From NCBI RefSeq assembly GCF_001494595.1, contig NZ_LN929907.1, forward strand, positions 1,493,468 to 1,557,467: a stretch of DNA of 64,000 bases, in the 5' to 3' direction. This stretch comes from Mycobacterium sp. M26. GTDB taxonomy: Bacteria > Actinomycetota > Actinomycetes > Mycobacteriales > Mycobacteriaceae. The notes beneath the pieces were generated by a model, which was given only the letters and a program-made list of their open reading frames with translations, was not told the DNA's origin and made no database searches. Made by a program: the position numbers and the translations under genes. Shown piece by piece: positions 8,712 through 17,849 of the stretch; position 1 is the stretch's first letter; each line of letters begins with the position of its first letter.

Positions 8712-8732
8712 AGAGTGCGCGACACTGGGGGC

Positions 8733-9686
8733 ATGGCGCAGACGACGAGCCGGGTGCTGCAGCTGCTGGGACTGCTGCAGTCGCGGCGGGTGTGGACGGG
8801 CCCGGAGCTGGCCGAGCGTCTCGGAGTGACGACGCGCAGCGTGCGCCGGGATGTGGAGCGTTTGCGTGACCTCGGTTATCCGGTGCACGCCAGCACCGGT
8901 CATGGCGGCGGCTATCAGCTGGGGGCCGGTGCCGCCCTGCCGCCGCTGCTGCTGGACTCCGACGAGGCGGTCGCCATGGCGGTGTGCTTGCGGCTGGCTG
9001 CCGGGGGCAGTGTCGCGGGCGTGGGGGAGGCCGCACTGCGCGCGCTGAGCAAGCTCGACCAGGTCATGCCGGCGCGGCTGCGCGCTCAGGTCGGGGCCCT
9101 GCGTGGCGCCACCGTCACCCTGACCCCGACCAGCGAGACCCCGGTGGACCCGGACGCCCTGATGACGCTGGCGCGGGCCTGCCGCGACCGTGAACACGTG
9201 GACGCCGAGTACGTCGACCGAGGCGGGGTGGGCAGCAGCCGCCGCCTGGAGCCCTACCAGTTGGTGACTACCGGGCGCCGCTGGTACCTGCTGGCGTACG
9301 ACCGTGACCGCGAGGACTGGCGCAGTCTGCGCCTGGACCGGATGTCTGCCGTCCGCGCCCGGGGCACCACCTTCACCGCCCGCGACGCCCCCGACGCCGC
9401 GGACTACGTCAGCCGGGCGATCAGCGTCGCGCCCTATCGGTTCACTGCCACCGTGCGCTATCGCGCGCCCAAAGAGATTGTCGCCCAGCACTTCTCTCCG
9501 GCGTCAGTGACCATCACCGAGGACGGACCGGACGCCTGCGTCGTGCACACCGGCGCCGACGACCCGCAGCGGATAGCCCTGTACTTGGCGATGCCGGGAA
9601 TCGCATTCGAGGTGCTCGGTGATCCCGAGGTTGCCGAGGCGGCGGCAGCGTCGGCGGCGTTGTTGGCAGCAGCGGTCAGACGCTGA
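8733..9686 (+). CDS. HTH-WYL (YafY/DeoR-type) transcriptional regulator
   Basis: A 317-residue regulator beginning at the ATG 8733-8735 (an earlier in-frame start at 8715 falls inside the palindrome region). The N-terminal winged helix (about residues 1-65: RVLQLLGLLQSRRVWTGPEL, TTRSVRRDVERLRDLGYPV) is followed by GGGYQLGAG and the WYL domain, with the diagnostic RWYLLAYDRDR near residue 195. A WCX-type C-terminal region ends the protein. WYL domains sense ligands or nucleic acids. Divergent transcription from the DinB gene and the palindrome between them suggest local, possibly autoregulatory control. Confidence 0.88.
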   Translation: MAQTTSRVLQLLGLLQSRRVWTGPELAERLGVTTRSVRRDVERLRDLGYPVHASTGHGGGYQLGAGAALPPLLLDSDEAVAMAVCLRLAAGGSVAGVGEAALRALSKLDQVMPARLRAQVGALRGATVTLTPTSETPVDPDALMTLARACRDREHVDAEYVDRGGVGSSRRLEPYQLVTTGRRWYLLAYDRDREDWRSLRLDRMSAVRARGTTFTARDAPDAADYVSRAISVAPYRFTATVRYRAPKEIVAQHFSPASVTITEDGPDACVVHTGADDPQRIALYLAMPGIAFEVLGDPEVAEAAAASAALLAAAVRR

Positions 9687-9745
9687 GCTCACTGATCCTC
9701 GGCGTCTGGCCGCGCCGAGGGCCGTTGGCACCGTAGATTGGCCGC

Positions 9746-12700
9746 GTGCGTGTGACCTCCGCGGAATCGACGGAGCTGTTCGTCGGGCCTCCCGATGCGC
9801 CGCTACAGGTGGTACGGGTCGGCTATGAGGGTGCCACGGGTGCCGAGCTGGTCGAGGTCGACGGGGCCGGCCTGACCGGGCAGGCCACCGCGGTGGCCGG
9901 TGACGGGTTCATCGAGGTGCACGTCACCGTCGAGAACCCGGTGGTGGGGGAGCGGCGAGCGGCGCGGGCCGGTGAGGTCGCCTTCGAGTTCGTGGTGGCC
10001 GAGCCGGGCTGGACGATGTACATGATCAGCCACTTCCACTACGACCCGGTGTGGTGGAACACCCAGGCCGCCTACACCAGCGTGTGGCACGAGGACCCGC
10101 CCGGCCGCGCCAAGCAGAACAACGGATTCGCCTTGGTCGCCGCACATCTGGAGATGGCACGGCGCGATCCCGACTACAAGTTCGTGCTCGCCGAGGTCGA
10201 CTACCTCAAACCTTATTTCGACACCCACCCCGAAGACCGGGCTGATCTGCGCCGGTTCGTCGCCGAGGGCCGCGTCGAGGTGATGGGCGGCACCTACAAC
10301 GAACCGAACACGAACCTGACCGGCGCCGAGACATCGATCCGGAACTTTGTGCACGGCATCGGTTTTCAGCGCGACGTGCTGGGGGCTCACCCCGCGACCG
10401 CGTGGCAGCTCGACGTGTTCGGGCACGACCCGCAGTTTCCAGGGATGGCAGCCGACGCCGGCCTGACGTCGAGTTCGTGGGCCCGCGGCCCGCACCACCA
10501 GTGGGGCCCGATGGCCGGGGACGGCGATCCGCGGCGCATGCAGTTCAGCAGCGAATTCGAGTGGATCGCACCGTCCGGGCTGGGCCTGCTGACCCACTAC
10601 ATGCCCGCCCACTACTCCGCCGGGTGGTGGATGGATTCTTCGGCGACGCTGGAGGAAGCCGAACGAGCCACCTACGAACTGTTCGCCGGATTGAAGTCAG
10701 TGGCATTGACGCGCAACGTGTTACTTCCGGTCGGCACCGACTACACCCCGCCCAATGCCTGGGTCACCGAGATCCACCGCGACTGGAATGCCCGCTACAC
10801 CTGGCCGCGATTCATCTGTGCGGTACCCAGCGAGTTCTTCGCGGCCGTGCGGGCCGAAACCGCGGCGCGCGGGATCGCGCCCTCGCCGCAGACCCGGGAC
10901 ATGAACCCGATCTATACGGGCAAGGACGTCTCCTACATCGACACCAAGCAGGCCAACCGCGCCGCGGAGGACGCGGTGCTGGGGGCGGAACGGTTCGCGG
11001 TGTTCGCCGCGTTGCTGACCGGGGCCCGCTACCCGGAGGCTGCGCTGGCCAAGGCGTGGGTGCAGTTGGCCTACGGTGCGCACCATGACGCGATCACCGG
11101 GTCGGAATCCGATCAGGTGTACCTCGACCTGTTGACGGGCTGGCGTGATGCCTGGGAGATCGGACGGGCAGCTCGTTCCGGTGCGCTGGCACTGTTGTCG
11201 CGTGCGGCGGCACCGTCGGACGGTTCACTGGTGGTGTGGAACCCGTTGGCGCACAACCGTACCGACATCGTCTCGGTGCGGCTGGACCAGCCGGTGAGCG
11301 GTGGTGTGACGGTGACGGACTCCGACGGTGTGCCCTCGCCCGCCGTGGTCTCCGACGACGGGCACGAGGTGAGCTGGCGGGCCACCGGCGTCGGGTCGGT
11401 GGGCTGGCGCACCTATCACCTGCGGGAAAGCGCGGTGTCCTCGTCGTGGGAGCCGGTGGCCGGCCATGAGATCGCCAACGAGCACCATCGCCTAGCGGTG
11501 GACCCCACCCGGGGCGGTGGGGTGTCCTCGCTGTACGACGTGGGCTCGGGGACCGAACTCATCGCACCCGGGCGAGTGGGTAATGAGCTGGCCGTCTACG
11601 ACGAGTATCCGGCGCATCCGCAGGCTGGTGAGGGGCCCTGGCATCTGCTGCCCAAAGGTCCGGTCGTCTGCTCGTCGGCATTTACAGCCGATTCGGTGCA
11701 GGCCTATCGCAGCTCGCTTGGTGAGCGAATTGTGCTGCGCGGCAGCGTCGGAGACGAACTGCGCTACCGCCAGGTGCTGACCCTGTGGTACGGCATCGAC
11801 CGGGTGGACTGCCGCACCACGATCGAGGAGTTCACCGGAGCCGACAAGCTGGTACGGCTGAGATGGCCCTGCCCGGTACCCGGTGCGCTGCCGGTCAGTG
11901 AAGTCGGTGACGCGGTGATCGGCCGCGGCTTCGGGCTGCTGCATGACCACGCCTCCGGTGAGGACCGCGCCGCGGACACCGCGGAGCACCCGTGGACGCT
12001 GGACAACCCGGCCCACGGCTGGTTCGGCTTGTCCTCGGCAGTGCGCGTGCGGGTGGGTGCCCACACCCAGGCGGTATCGGTCGCCGAAGTGGTCGCCCCC
12101 TCGGAAACCTCTGCGGCCGACGTGGCACGTGACCTCATGGTCGCCCTGGTGCGGGCCGGGGTGACCGCCACCTGCAGCAGCGCGCCACGTCCCCGCTACG
12201 GACACCTCGAGGTCGATTCCAACCTGCCCGATACCCGGATCGCGCTCGGCGGACCCGACGAGAACGCATTCACCGCAGCAGTTCTCGCGGCCGCCGACCA
12301 CGCCTACACCGCCGAGATGCATCGGCAACTGGCCGCGGGCGGGCAGGCCAGGGTGTTCGTTCCCGCGTCCGTTCCGCTGGATCAGGTCTGGCAACCTGAC
12401 GCCGACCTGCGCGATGTGCTGGCGCTTCCGGTGCTGATCGTGGCCGGGCATTGGGCAGGCGGGCTCGCCGACGCCGTCGCGGCCCTGGTCGACGATCTCG
12501 ATGATGCGGAGATCACTGTCAGCCAGGATGTTCCCGGCGGGATGGGCGACTTCGCGGCGCGCACCGTCGCGTTGATCAATCGCGGGGTGCCGGGGTTCGC
12601 GGTCGAACCTGACCACACCTTGCACACCTCGCTGATGCGGTCCTGCACGGGATGGCCCTCGGGCGTGTGGATCGATCCGCCTCGGCGCACAGCACCGGAC

Positions 12701-13921
12701 GGCTCGAACTTCCAGCTGCAGCACTGGACCCATGACTTCGACTTCGCGTTGGTGTCCGGAGGTGGTGACTGGCGGTCCAGCGACGTGCCTTCGCGCAGCG
12801 CCGAGTTCAACCACCCGCTGGTGGTGGTGTCGGCCGAGCACGCCACCGGTGTGCTGCCCCCGGACGGCTCGCTGCTGCGCGTGAAACCTGCCGGAGCGGC
12901 ACACCTCGCCGCGCTCAAACCGGCGGGCAACCCGACCGCCGTCGGCAGTGCGGCCACCGTCGACCCCGCTGACGTGACGGTTCGGCTGGTCGAAACGCGA
13001 GGCAGGACCGCCGATGTCGAGATGACATCCGACGTCGGCTCCGTCTCGGGGATAGCGGCCGCCGATTTGCTCGAGGAGCGTCGCGACGGGGCGGATCTGA
13101 ACTTGCACGGCTACCAGATCGCCACTCTGCGTGCGCGTCTGGACGTCCGGCCCGTCTTGGACGACGATGGCGCGACTCTGGCAACAGAAGCCGAAGAAGC
13201 CCAGCCGCTCTACGCCCGCTACTGGCTGCACAACCGGGGCCCGGCGCCGTTGGGCGGCCTGCCGGCCGTCGCGCATCTGCACCCCGAGACGGTGGTCGCG
13301 GAGGCCGGCGAGACGATCCGCCTGCGTCTCACCGTGGCCAGCGACTGCAGCGACAAGACGGTGAAAGGGTCTGTGCGGCTTCGGCTTCCGCGAGGATGGA
13401 AGGCCGAATCTGCGGAGTTCACATTCGAGCTGCCGCCGCGCGGACATGACGCCTTCGACGTGGTTGTGGTCGTACCCGCCGGCGCCAAGCCGGGCGACTA
13501 CCCGGTGCGCGCCCAATTGACGGTGCGCGGCAGGGTGCCGTCCGCGTGGCGGCAAACCGTCGAGGACGTCTGCGTGGTGACGGTCGGGGGACAACCCGGT
13601 GGGGAACTCCTGCGACTGGCCGCCGAACCCGCGGACGTGATCGTCGCTCCCGGGCAGCGCGCCAGGTTGGCCGTCGCAGTCGAGTCCCTCGCACGCGGCG
13701 ACCTTGCTCTGGAGGCCCATCTGATCAGTCCGTGGGGAACCTGGGAGTGGATCGGTCCCGCGGTGCGCGGGGCCGTGCTGCGTGCCGGATCGACTCTCGA
13801 GATCGAGTTCGACGTGGCGCCGCCGCCGGGCCAGCAGCCCGGCCACTGGTGGGCGTTGGTCCGGATCGGCTGCGCCGGACGGCTGCTCTACACACCGGCG
13901 GTGGGGGTGACGGTCCGATGA
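9746..13921 (+). CDS. Glycoside hydrolase family 38 alpha-mannosidase
   Basis: A 1391-residue GH38 enzyme, positional counterpart of Rv0648. The zinc-binding start of the catalytic domain is HFHYDPVWW (near residue 95), the nucleophile segment QLDVFGHDPQFP follows near residue 220, and AYGAHHDAITGSE near residue 445 supplies the distal zinc His. The C-terminal half contains the beta-sandwich domains of the family and, from about 1180, NEW3-like Ig-type sequence (GETIRLRLTVASDCS; GQRARLAVAVESLARG). Expected reaction: hydrolysis of alpha-mannosidic linkages. No signal peptide, so likely cytosolic glycan turnover. It begins with GTG and overlaps the next gene by 4 bp (ATGA), indicating coupled translation with the small protein and the ROK kinase. 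It is longer than I recall for the tuberculosis protein. Confidence 0.9.
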   Translation: MRVTSAESTELFVGPPDAPLQVVRVGYEGATGAELVEVDGAGLTGQATAVAGDGFIEVHVTVENPVVGERRAARAGEVAFEFVVAEPGWTMYMISHFHYDPVWWNTQAAYTSVWHEDPPGRAKQNNGFALVAAHLEMARRDPDYKFVLAEVDYLKPYFDTHPEDRADLRRFVAEGRVEVMGGTYNEPNTNLTGAETSIRNFVHGIGFQRDVLGAHPATAWQLDVFGHDPQFPGMAADAGLTSSSWARGPHHQWGPMAGDGDPRRMQFSSEFEWIAPSGLGLLTHYMPAHYSAGWWMDSSATLEEAERATYELFAGLKSVALTRNVLLPVGTDYTPPNAWVTEIHRDWNARYTWPRFICAVPSEFFAAVRAETAARGIAPSPQTRDMNPIYTGKDVSYIDTKQANRAAEDAVLGAERFAVFAALLTGARYPEAALAKAWVQLAYGAHHDAITGSESDQVYLDLLTGWRDAWEIGRAARSGALALLSRAAAPSDGSLVVWNPLAHNRTDIVSVRLDQPVSGGVTVTDSDGVPSPAVVSDDGHEVSWRATGVGSVGWRTYHLRESAVSSSWEPVAGHEIANEHHRLAVDPTRGGGVSSLYDVGSGTELIAPGRVGNELAVYDEYPAHPQAGEGPWHLLPKGPVVCSSAFTADSVQAYRSSLGERIVLRGSVGDELRYRQVLTLWYGIDRVDCRTTIEEFTGADKLVRLRWPCPVPGALPVSEVGDAVIGRGFGLLHDHASGEDRAADTAEHPWTLDNPAHGWFGLSSAVRVRVGAHTQAVSVAEVVAPSETSAADVARDLMVALVRAGVTATCSSAPRPRYGHLEVDSNLPDTRIALGGPDENAFTAAVLAAADHAYTAEMHRQLAAGGQARVFVPASVPLDQVWQPDADLRDVLALPVLIVAGHWAGGLADAVAALVDDLDDAEITVSQDVPGGMGDFAARTVALINRGVPGFAVEPDHTLHTSLMRSCTGWPSGVWIDPPRRTAPDGSNFQLQHWTHDFDFALVSGGGDWRSSDVPSRSAEFNHPLVVVSAEHATGVLPPDGSLLRVKPAGAAHLAALKPAGNPTAVGSAATVDPADVTVRLVETRGRTADVEMTSDVGSVSGIAAADLLEERRDGADLNLHGYQIATLRARLDVRPVLDDDGATLATEAEEAQPLYARYWLHNRGPAPLGGLPAVAHLHPETVVAEAGETIRLRLTVASDCSDKTVKGSVRLRLPRGWKAESAEFTFELPPRGHDAFDVVVVVPAGAKPGDYPVRAQLTVRGRVPSAWRQTVEDVCVVTVGGQPGGELLRLAAEPADVIVAPGQRARLAVAVESLARGDLALEAHLISPWGTWEWIGPAVRGAVLRAGSTLEIEFDVAPPPGQQPGHWWALVRIGCAGRLLYTPAVGVTVR

Positions 13922-14469
13922 CCGTGGCAGCCACCGTCGCGGGCGAGCCAGTCGACGTCAGGGATATCGATGCCCGCGAAGCGACCCTGCGCGGCGCGCC
14001 CCAGGTCGCCGCGCTACCGCGCCCCGGCACCAGCGAGGGCCGGCAGTTGCGCCGCTGGCTCACCCAGTTGCTGGTGACCGAGCGCGTCATCGCGCGCGAG
14101 GCCCAGAGGCTGGGCGTGGCTGTCGACCGCGTCACCCCGACCGAGGACAGCCTGCTGCCGGATCTCACGGCGCGACTGGAGATCGGCAGCATCACCGCCG
14201 CCGCACTGGCCGAGCCCCTGGGGCGGGCGGTGTTCGTTCATGTCACCGCGCACGTCGACGTCACCGACACCGATGTCACCGACTACGAACGCCGAAACCC
14301 TGGCCGGTTCCCGAGCCGCGACGACCTCGCCGCGCACCTGCGTGCAGCAGCCCGCCGCCGCGCCTTCCGGCTGTGGCTGGCCTCGCGCACCGCCGAACTG
14401 GTCTGGCTGGCACCCGGCTACGAACATCCTGGCGACCCTCGTCAACCCGACAACACCCACAAACACTGA
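13918..14469 (+). CDS. Small helical protein between mannosidase and sugar kinase (Rv0649 position)
   Basis: A 183-residue protein whose ATG overlaps the mannosidase stop (ATGA). The M. tuberculosis counterpart is named fabD2 (malonyl transacylase), but I see no GHSxGE nucleophile motif nor enough length for that fold. Instead RQLRRWLTQLLVTERVIAREAQRLGV and later DYERRNPGRFPSRDDLAAHLRAAARRRAFRLWL resemble the N-terminal chaperone helices of SurA/PpiC-type proteins. No signal peptide is present. Its stop overlaps the ROK kinase start (TGATG). A role as a folding or assembly partner of the mannosidase is only a guess. Confidence 0.75.
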   Translation: MTVAATVAGEPVDVRDIDAREATLRGAPQVAALPRPGTSEGRQLRRWLTQLLVTERVIAREAQRLGVAVDRVTPTEDSLLPDLTARLEIGSITAAALAEPLGRAVFVHVTAHVDVTDTDVTDYERRNPGRFPSRDDLAAHLRAAARRRAFRLWLASRTAELVWLAPGYEHPGDPRQPDNTHKH

Positions 14470-15371
14470 TGGCCGACACTCTGGTTCTCGACATCGGCGG
14501 CACCAAGATCGCCGCGGGCCTGGTCGACTCCGACGGGCAGCTGACTTTCCAGACCCGCGAACCCACGCCGCACTCCACGGACGCCGACGTGGTGTGGCGG
14601 GCCGCGCAGCGCACGATCACCGCGACGCTGCACCAGGCGGGCGGATCGGTGGCCGGGGTCGGGATCTCGTCGGCCGGCCCGATTCACCTCCCGGACGGAA
14701 CCATCAGCCCGATCAACATCCCGGCCTGGCGCGGCTTCCCGGTCCGCGACCGGGTTTCCGCCGCGGTCCCAGGGGTTCCGGTACGCCTGGCCGGTGACGG
14801 GGTGTGCATGGCGCTCGGCGAGCATTGGCGCGGCGCCGGGCAGGACGCAGAATTCATGCTCGGCATGGTCGTCTCCACCGGCATCGGCGGCGGACTGGTC
14901 CTCGACGGGGCTCCGTATGACGGCCGGACAGGCAACGCGGGCCACGTCGGGCACGTCATCGTCGACCCCCAGGGCCCGCCCTGCAGCTGCGGCGCGCGGG
15001 GCTGTGTCGAGGCGATCGCCAGCGGGCCGCATCTGGCGGCCTGGGCGCAGGACCAGGGCTGGGCCGGTGCCGACGCCAAGGAGCTTGCCGAGGCCGCCGC
15101 CGGCGGGGACGCGATTGCGCTGCGGGCGTTCCGGCGGGGTGCGACGGCGATCGCGGCGATGATCGCGTCCGTCGGGGCGACCTGCGATCTGGACCTGGTG
15201 GTGATCGGCGGGGGAGTGGCCAAGGCCGGGCCGGTGCTCTTCGAACCGCTGACCGCCGCACTGCACACCTATGCCCGGCTGGACTTCATCGCCGGGCTGC
15301 AGGTGGTGCCGGCCGCGCTCGGTGGTGACGCGGGTTTGGTCGGCGCGGCCGCGCTGCTGCGGGAGGGGTAA
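14469..15371 (+). CDS. ROK-family sugar kinase
   Basis: A 300-residue ROK kinase, matching Rv0650 in position. It starts at ATG 14469-14471, overlapping the preceding stop by one base. The ATP-binding motif VLDIGGTKIAAGLVD is at the N-terminus; the sugar/catalytic segment GIGGGLVLDGAPYDGRTGNAGHVGH contains the conserved E/H region of ROK proteins, followed by the zinc site CSCGARGCVE. These enzymes phosphorylate hexoses; coupling with an alpha-mannosidase makes mannose or glucose plausible substrates (inference). Confidence 0.88.
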   Translation: MADTLVLDIGGTKIAAGLVDSDGQLTFQTREPTPHSTDADVVWRAAQRTITATLHQAGGSVAGVGISSAGPIHLPDGTISPINIPAWRGFPVRDRVSAAVPGVPVRLAGDGVCMALGEHWRGAGQDAEFMLGMVVSTGIGGGLVLDGAPYDGRTGNAGHVGHVIVDPQGPPCSCGARGCVEAIASGPHLAAWAQDQGWAGADAKELAEAAAGGDAIALRAFRRGATAIAAMIASVGATCDLDLVVIGGGVAKAGPVLFEPLTAALHTYARLDFIAGLQVVPAALGGDAGLVGAAALLREG

Positions 15372-15616
15372 CCCCGCGAGCCCTCCTGGGGCGTTTTGGC
15401 TGATCGTGGGGGATCAGGCTATTCTTGACCCGTTCCACCGAAGACCGTCGGTCACCGAGCAATCGGTTGAAGGTCCTGGACATCCAGGCGGCCCACGCAG
15501 GAGGACGAGGCTTGACCGTTGTTTACCTGCGGTTTTTCTGCGCCCCGGCCCATCTGCGCCGGGGCGTTCGTCTGTTCAAGGCCCTCCGGCGGTGTAACCA
15601 CCACAAGGAGGCATGT
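15372..15616 (+). promoter_or_regulatory. rplJ leader with hairpin (L10-leader-like)
   Basis: 245 bp before rplJ hold no gene. A -10/-35-like region lies near 15410-15430 (CTATTCTTGACC). A strong 9-bp stem, CGCCCCGGC at 15541-15549 with GCCGGGGCG at 15558-15566, lies 50 bases before the start. In many bacteria free L10(L12) binds the rplJ leader and represses translation; the position and folding potential fit that role, though I did not match a defined covariance model. AAGGAGG at 15605-15611 is the rplJ ribosome binding site. Confidence 0.5.
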
Positions 15617-16156
15617 ATGGCCAAGGCTGACAAAGCCACCGCGGTTGCCGACATTGCCGAACAGTTCAAGGCCTCAACGGCCACCGTTGTCACCGAGTAT
15701 CGCGGTCTGAGCGTGGCCAGCCTGGCCGAGCTCCGTCGCTCGCTGGCCGGTAACGCCACCTATACGGTCGCCAAGAACACGCTGGTCAAGCGTGCCGCGG
15801 CTGAAGCCGGCATCGAGGGCATCGACGAACTGTTCGCCGGTCCGACCGCTATCGCGTTCGTCAACGGCGAGCCCGTGGACGCTGCCAAGGCGATCAAGAA
15901 GTTCGCCAAGGACAACAAGGCCCTCGTCATCAAGGGCGGCTACATGGACGGCCGCCCGCTGACTCTGGCCGAGGTCGAGAAGATCGCCGACCTCGAGTCC
16001 CGCGAGGTCCTGCTGGCGCGCGTCGCCGGCGCTCTGAAGGCAAAGCAGGCCCAGGCCGCAGCGCTGTTCGCAGCGCCCGCGTCCCAGGTCGCGCGCCTTG
16101 CTGCGGCTCTTCAGGAGAAGAAGGCCGCAGAGGGTTCGGCAGAACCCGCCGCCTGA
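15617..16156 (+). CDS. rplJ: 50S ribosomal protein L10
   Basis: A 179-residue L10, anchoring the L7/L12 stalk to the 23S r[23 protein letters not shown] and the conserved [18 protein letters not shown] mark the N-terminal RNA-binding domain; [18 protein letters not shown] follows; the Ala/Lys-rich C-terminal helix ([30 protein letters not shown]) binds L12 dimers. The start at ATG 15617 is fixed by AAGGAGG five bases upstream; an out-of-frame ATG sits 4 bases earlier. rplL follows after 36 bp. Confidence 0.97.
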   Translation: MAKADKATAVADIAEQFKASTATVVTEYRGLSVASLAELRRSLAGNATYTVAKNTLVKRAAAEAGIEGIDELFAGPTAIAFVNGEPVDAAKAIKKFAKDNKALVIKGGYMDGRPLTLAEVEKIADLESREVLLARVAGALKAKQAQAAALFAAPASQVARLAAALQEKKAAEGSAEPAA

Positions 16157-16192
16157 TCAACCACCACCAACCCATAAAGAAAAGGAACCACC

Positions 16193-16585
16193 ATGGCAAA
16201 GCTGTCCACCGAAGAACTGCTCGACGCGTTCAAGGAACTGACCCTGCTCGAGCTCTCTGAGTTCGTGAAGGCCTTCGAGGAGACCTTCGACGTCACCGCC
16301 GCTGCTCCGGTCGCCGTTGCCGCCGCCCCGGGTGCCGCTGCCGGCGCTCCGGCCGAGGCCGCCGAGGAGCAGTCGGAATTCGACGTCATCCTCGAGGGTG
16401 CCGGCGACAAGAAGATCGGCGTCATCAAGGTCGTCCGCGAGATCGTCTCCGGCCTGGGCCTGAAGGAAGCCAAGGATCTGGTCGACGGCGCTCCCAAGCC
16501 GCTGCTGGAGAAGGTCGCCAAGGAGGCCGCCGAGGACGCCAAGGCCAAGCTCGAGGCCGCCGGCGCCACGGTCACCGTCAAGTAG
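16193..16585 (+). CDS. rplL: 50S ribosomal protein L7/L12
   Basis: A 130-residue stalk protein with the N-terminal dimerisation helices ([22 protein letters not shown]), an Ala/Pro-rich hinge, and the C-terminal factor-binding domain ([31 protein letters not shown]). It recruits translation GTPases such as EF-G and EF-Tu, both encoded later in the window. AAAGGAA precedes the ATG. A strong terminator lies directly downstream. Confidence 0.97.
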   Translation: MAKLSTEELLDAFKELTLLELSEFVKAFEETFDVTAAAPVAVAAAPGAAAGAPAEAAEEQSEFDVILEGAGDKKIGVIKVVREIVSGLGLKEAKDLVDGAPKPLLEKVAKEAAEDAKAKLEAAGATVTVK

Positions 16586-16600
16586 TTTCTGCCTTCACGA

Positions 16601-16636
16601 ATCCCCCGCGGGCCACTGTGCCCGCGGGGGATTTAG
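16601..16636 (+). terminator. Intrinsic terminator after rplJ-rplL
   Basis: Perfect 13-bp stem: 16601-16613 pairs with 16620-16632 around a 6-base loop, GC-rich, followed by a short T-rich stretch. It lies 15 bp after the rplL stop. Confidence 0.85.
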
Positions 16637-16773
16637 TTGCATCGGGCGCAATGTGCACAGCTCGATCACGGGTAGGTACACAAACTGAGTGGGCGCTAAC
16701 CTGGTGCGCTACAGTGACTCAAACCACAGGCCGTCGAGCCAGTGGTACACCGGTGTGGGCGGAAGGATCTCGC

Positions 16774-17823
16774 GTGGGCATTGCTATTCAGGTCGAGGGA
16801 TTGACCAAGTCGTTCGGATCTCAGCGAATCTGGGAGGACGTAACGCTTGATATCCCCGCGGGTGAGGTCAGCGTGCTGCTCGGTCCGTCCGGTACCGGTA
16901 AGTCGGTGTTCCTGAAGTCGCTGATCGGTCTGCTGCGCCCCGAGCGCGGCAAGATCATCGTCGACGGCACGGACATCATCCAGTGCTCGGCCAAGGAGCT
17001 CTACGAGATCCGCACGCTGTTCGGCGTCATGTTCCAGGACGGCGCGCTGTTCGGCTCGATGAACATTTTCGACAACACCGCCTTCCCCCTTCGTGAGCAC
17101 ACGAAGAAGAAGGAAAGCGAGATCCGCCAGATCGTCATGGAGAAGCTCGACATGGTCGGCCTCGGCGGTGACGAGAACAAGTTCCCCGGCGAGATCTCCG
17201 GCGGTATGAAGAAGCGTGCCGGTCTGGCCCGCTCGCTGGTGCTCGACCCGCAGATCATCCTCTGCGACGAGCCGGACTCCGGTCTGGACCCGGTGCGTAC
17301 CGCCTACCTGAGCCAGCTGCTCATCGACATCAATGCCCAGATCGACGCCACGATCCTGATCGTGACCCACAACATCAACATCGCCCGCACGGTGCCCGAC
17401 AACATGGGCATGCTTTTCCGCAAGCACCTGGTCATGTTCGGTCCCCGCGAGGTGCTGCTGACCAGTGACGAGCCCGTCGTCAAGCAGTTCCTCAACGGCC
17501 GCCGTATCGGCCCGATCGGTATGTCGGAAGAGAAGGACGAGTCGACGATGGCCGAGGAGCAGGCGTTGGCCGACGCCGGCCACCACGACGGCGGCGTCGA
17601 AGAGATCGAAGGCGTGCCGCCGCAGATCCAGGCCACCCCTGGTCTGCCCGAGCGCCAGGCTGTGATCCGTCGTCAGGCCCGGGTGCGTCAGATCCTGCAC
17701 ACGCTGCCGCCGGCCGCTCAGCAGGCGATCCTCGACGACCTGGAAGGCACCCACAAGCTGCCGACCCACACCTTCGCGGGCGAGCCGGCCCACGCCTCGC
17801 ACGCCGAGGACAGCACCAGCTGA
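16774..17823 (+). CDS. mkl: ABC transporter ATPase Mkl (MceG)
   Basis: A 349-residue ATPase that energises Mce lipid import systems. Walker A GPSGTGKS, the Q-loop region MFQDGALFGS, signature ISGGMKKRAGLAR and Walker B IILCDEPDSGLDP are all present. A mycobacterial C-terminal tail follows with GMSEEKDESTMAEEQAL and VEEIEGVPPQIQATP, as in the tuberculosis protein. I chose GTG 16774 (M-G-I-A-I-Q-V-E-G) because GGAAGGA lies 6 bases before it and it aligns with an internal Met of Rv0655; the frame is open further upstream to 16618, but that part does not resemble the family. Cytoplasmic, membrane-associated. Confidence 0.93.
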   Translation: MGIAIQVEGLTKSFGSQRIWEDVTLDIPAGEVSVLLGPSGTGKSVFLKSLIGLLRPERGKIIVDGTDIIQCSAKELYEIRTLFGVMFQDGALFGSMNIFDNTAFPLREHTKKKESEIRQIVMEKLDMVGLGGDENKFPGEISGGMKKRAGLARSLVLDPQIILCDEPDSGLDPVRTAYLSQLLIDINAQIDATILIVTHNINIARTVPDNMGMLFRKHLVMFGPREVLLTSDEPVVKQFLNGRRIGPIGMSEEKDESTMAEEQALADAGHHDGGVEEIEGVPPQIQATPGLPERQAVIRRQARVRQILHTLPPAAQQAILDDLEGTHKLPTHTFAGEPAHASHAEDSTS

Positions 17824-17849
17824 ACCCCAGCGCGTAGAACAGCGGGAGG

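Noticed and set aside
11492..13846. 784-codon antisense frame in the mannosidase gene and 20279-21739 antisense to the first hydrolase gene
   Set aside because: Composition is mirror-image of the real coding strand, without motifs or start signals.
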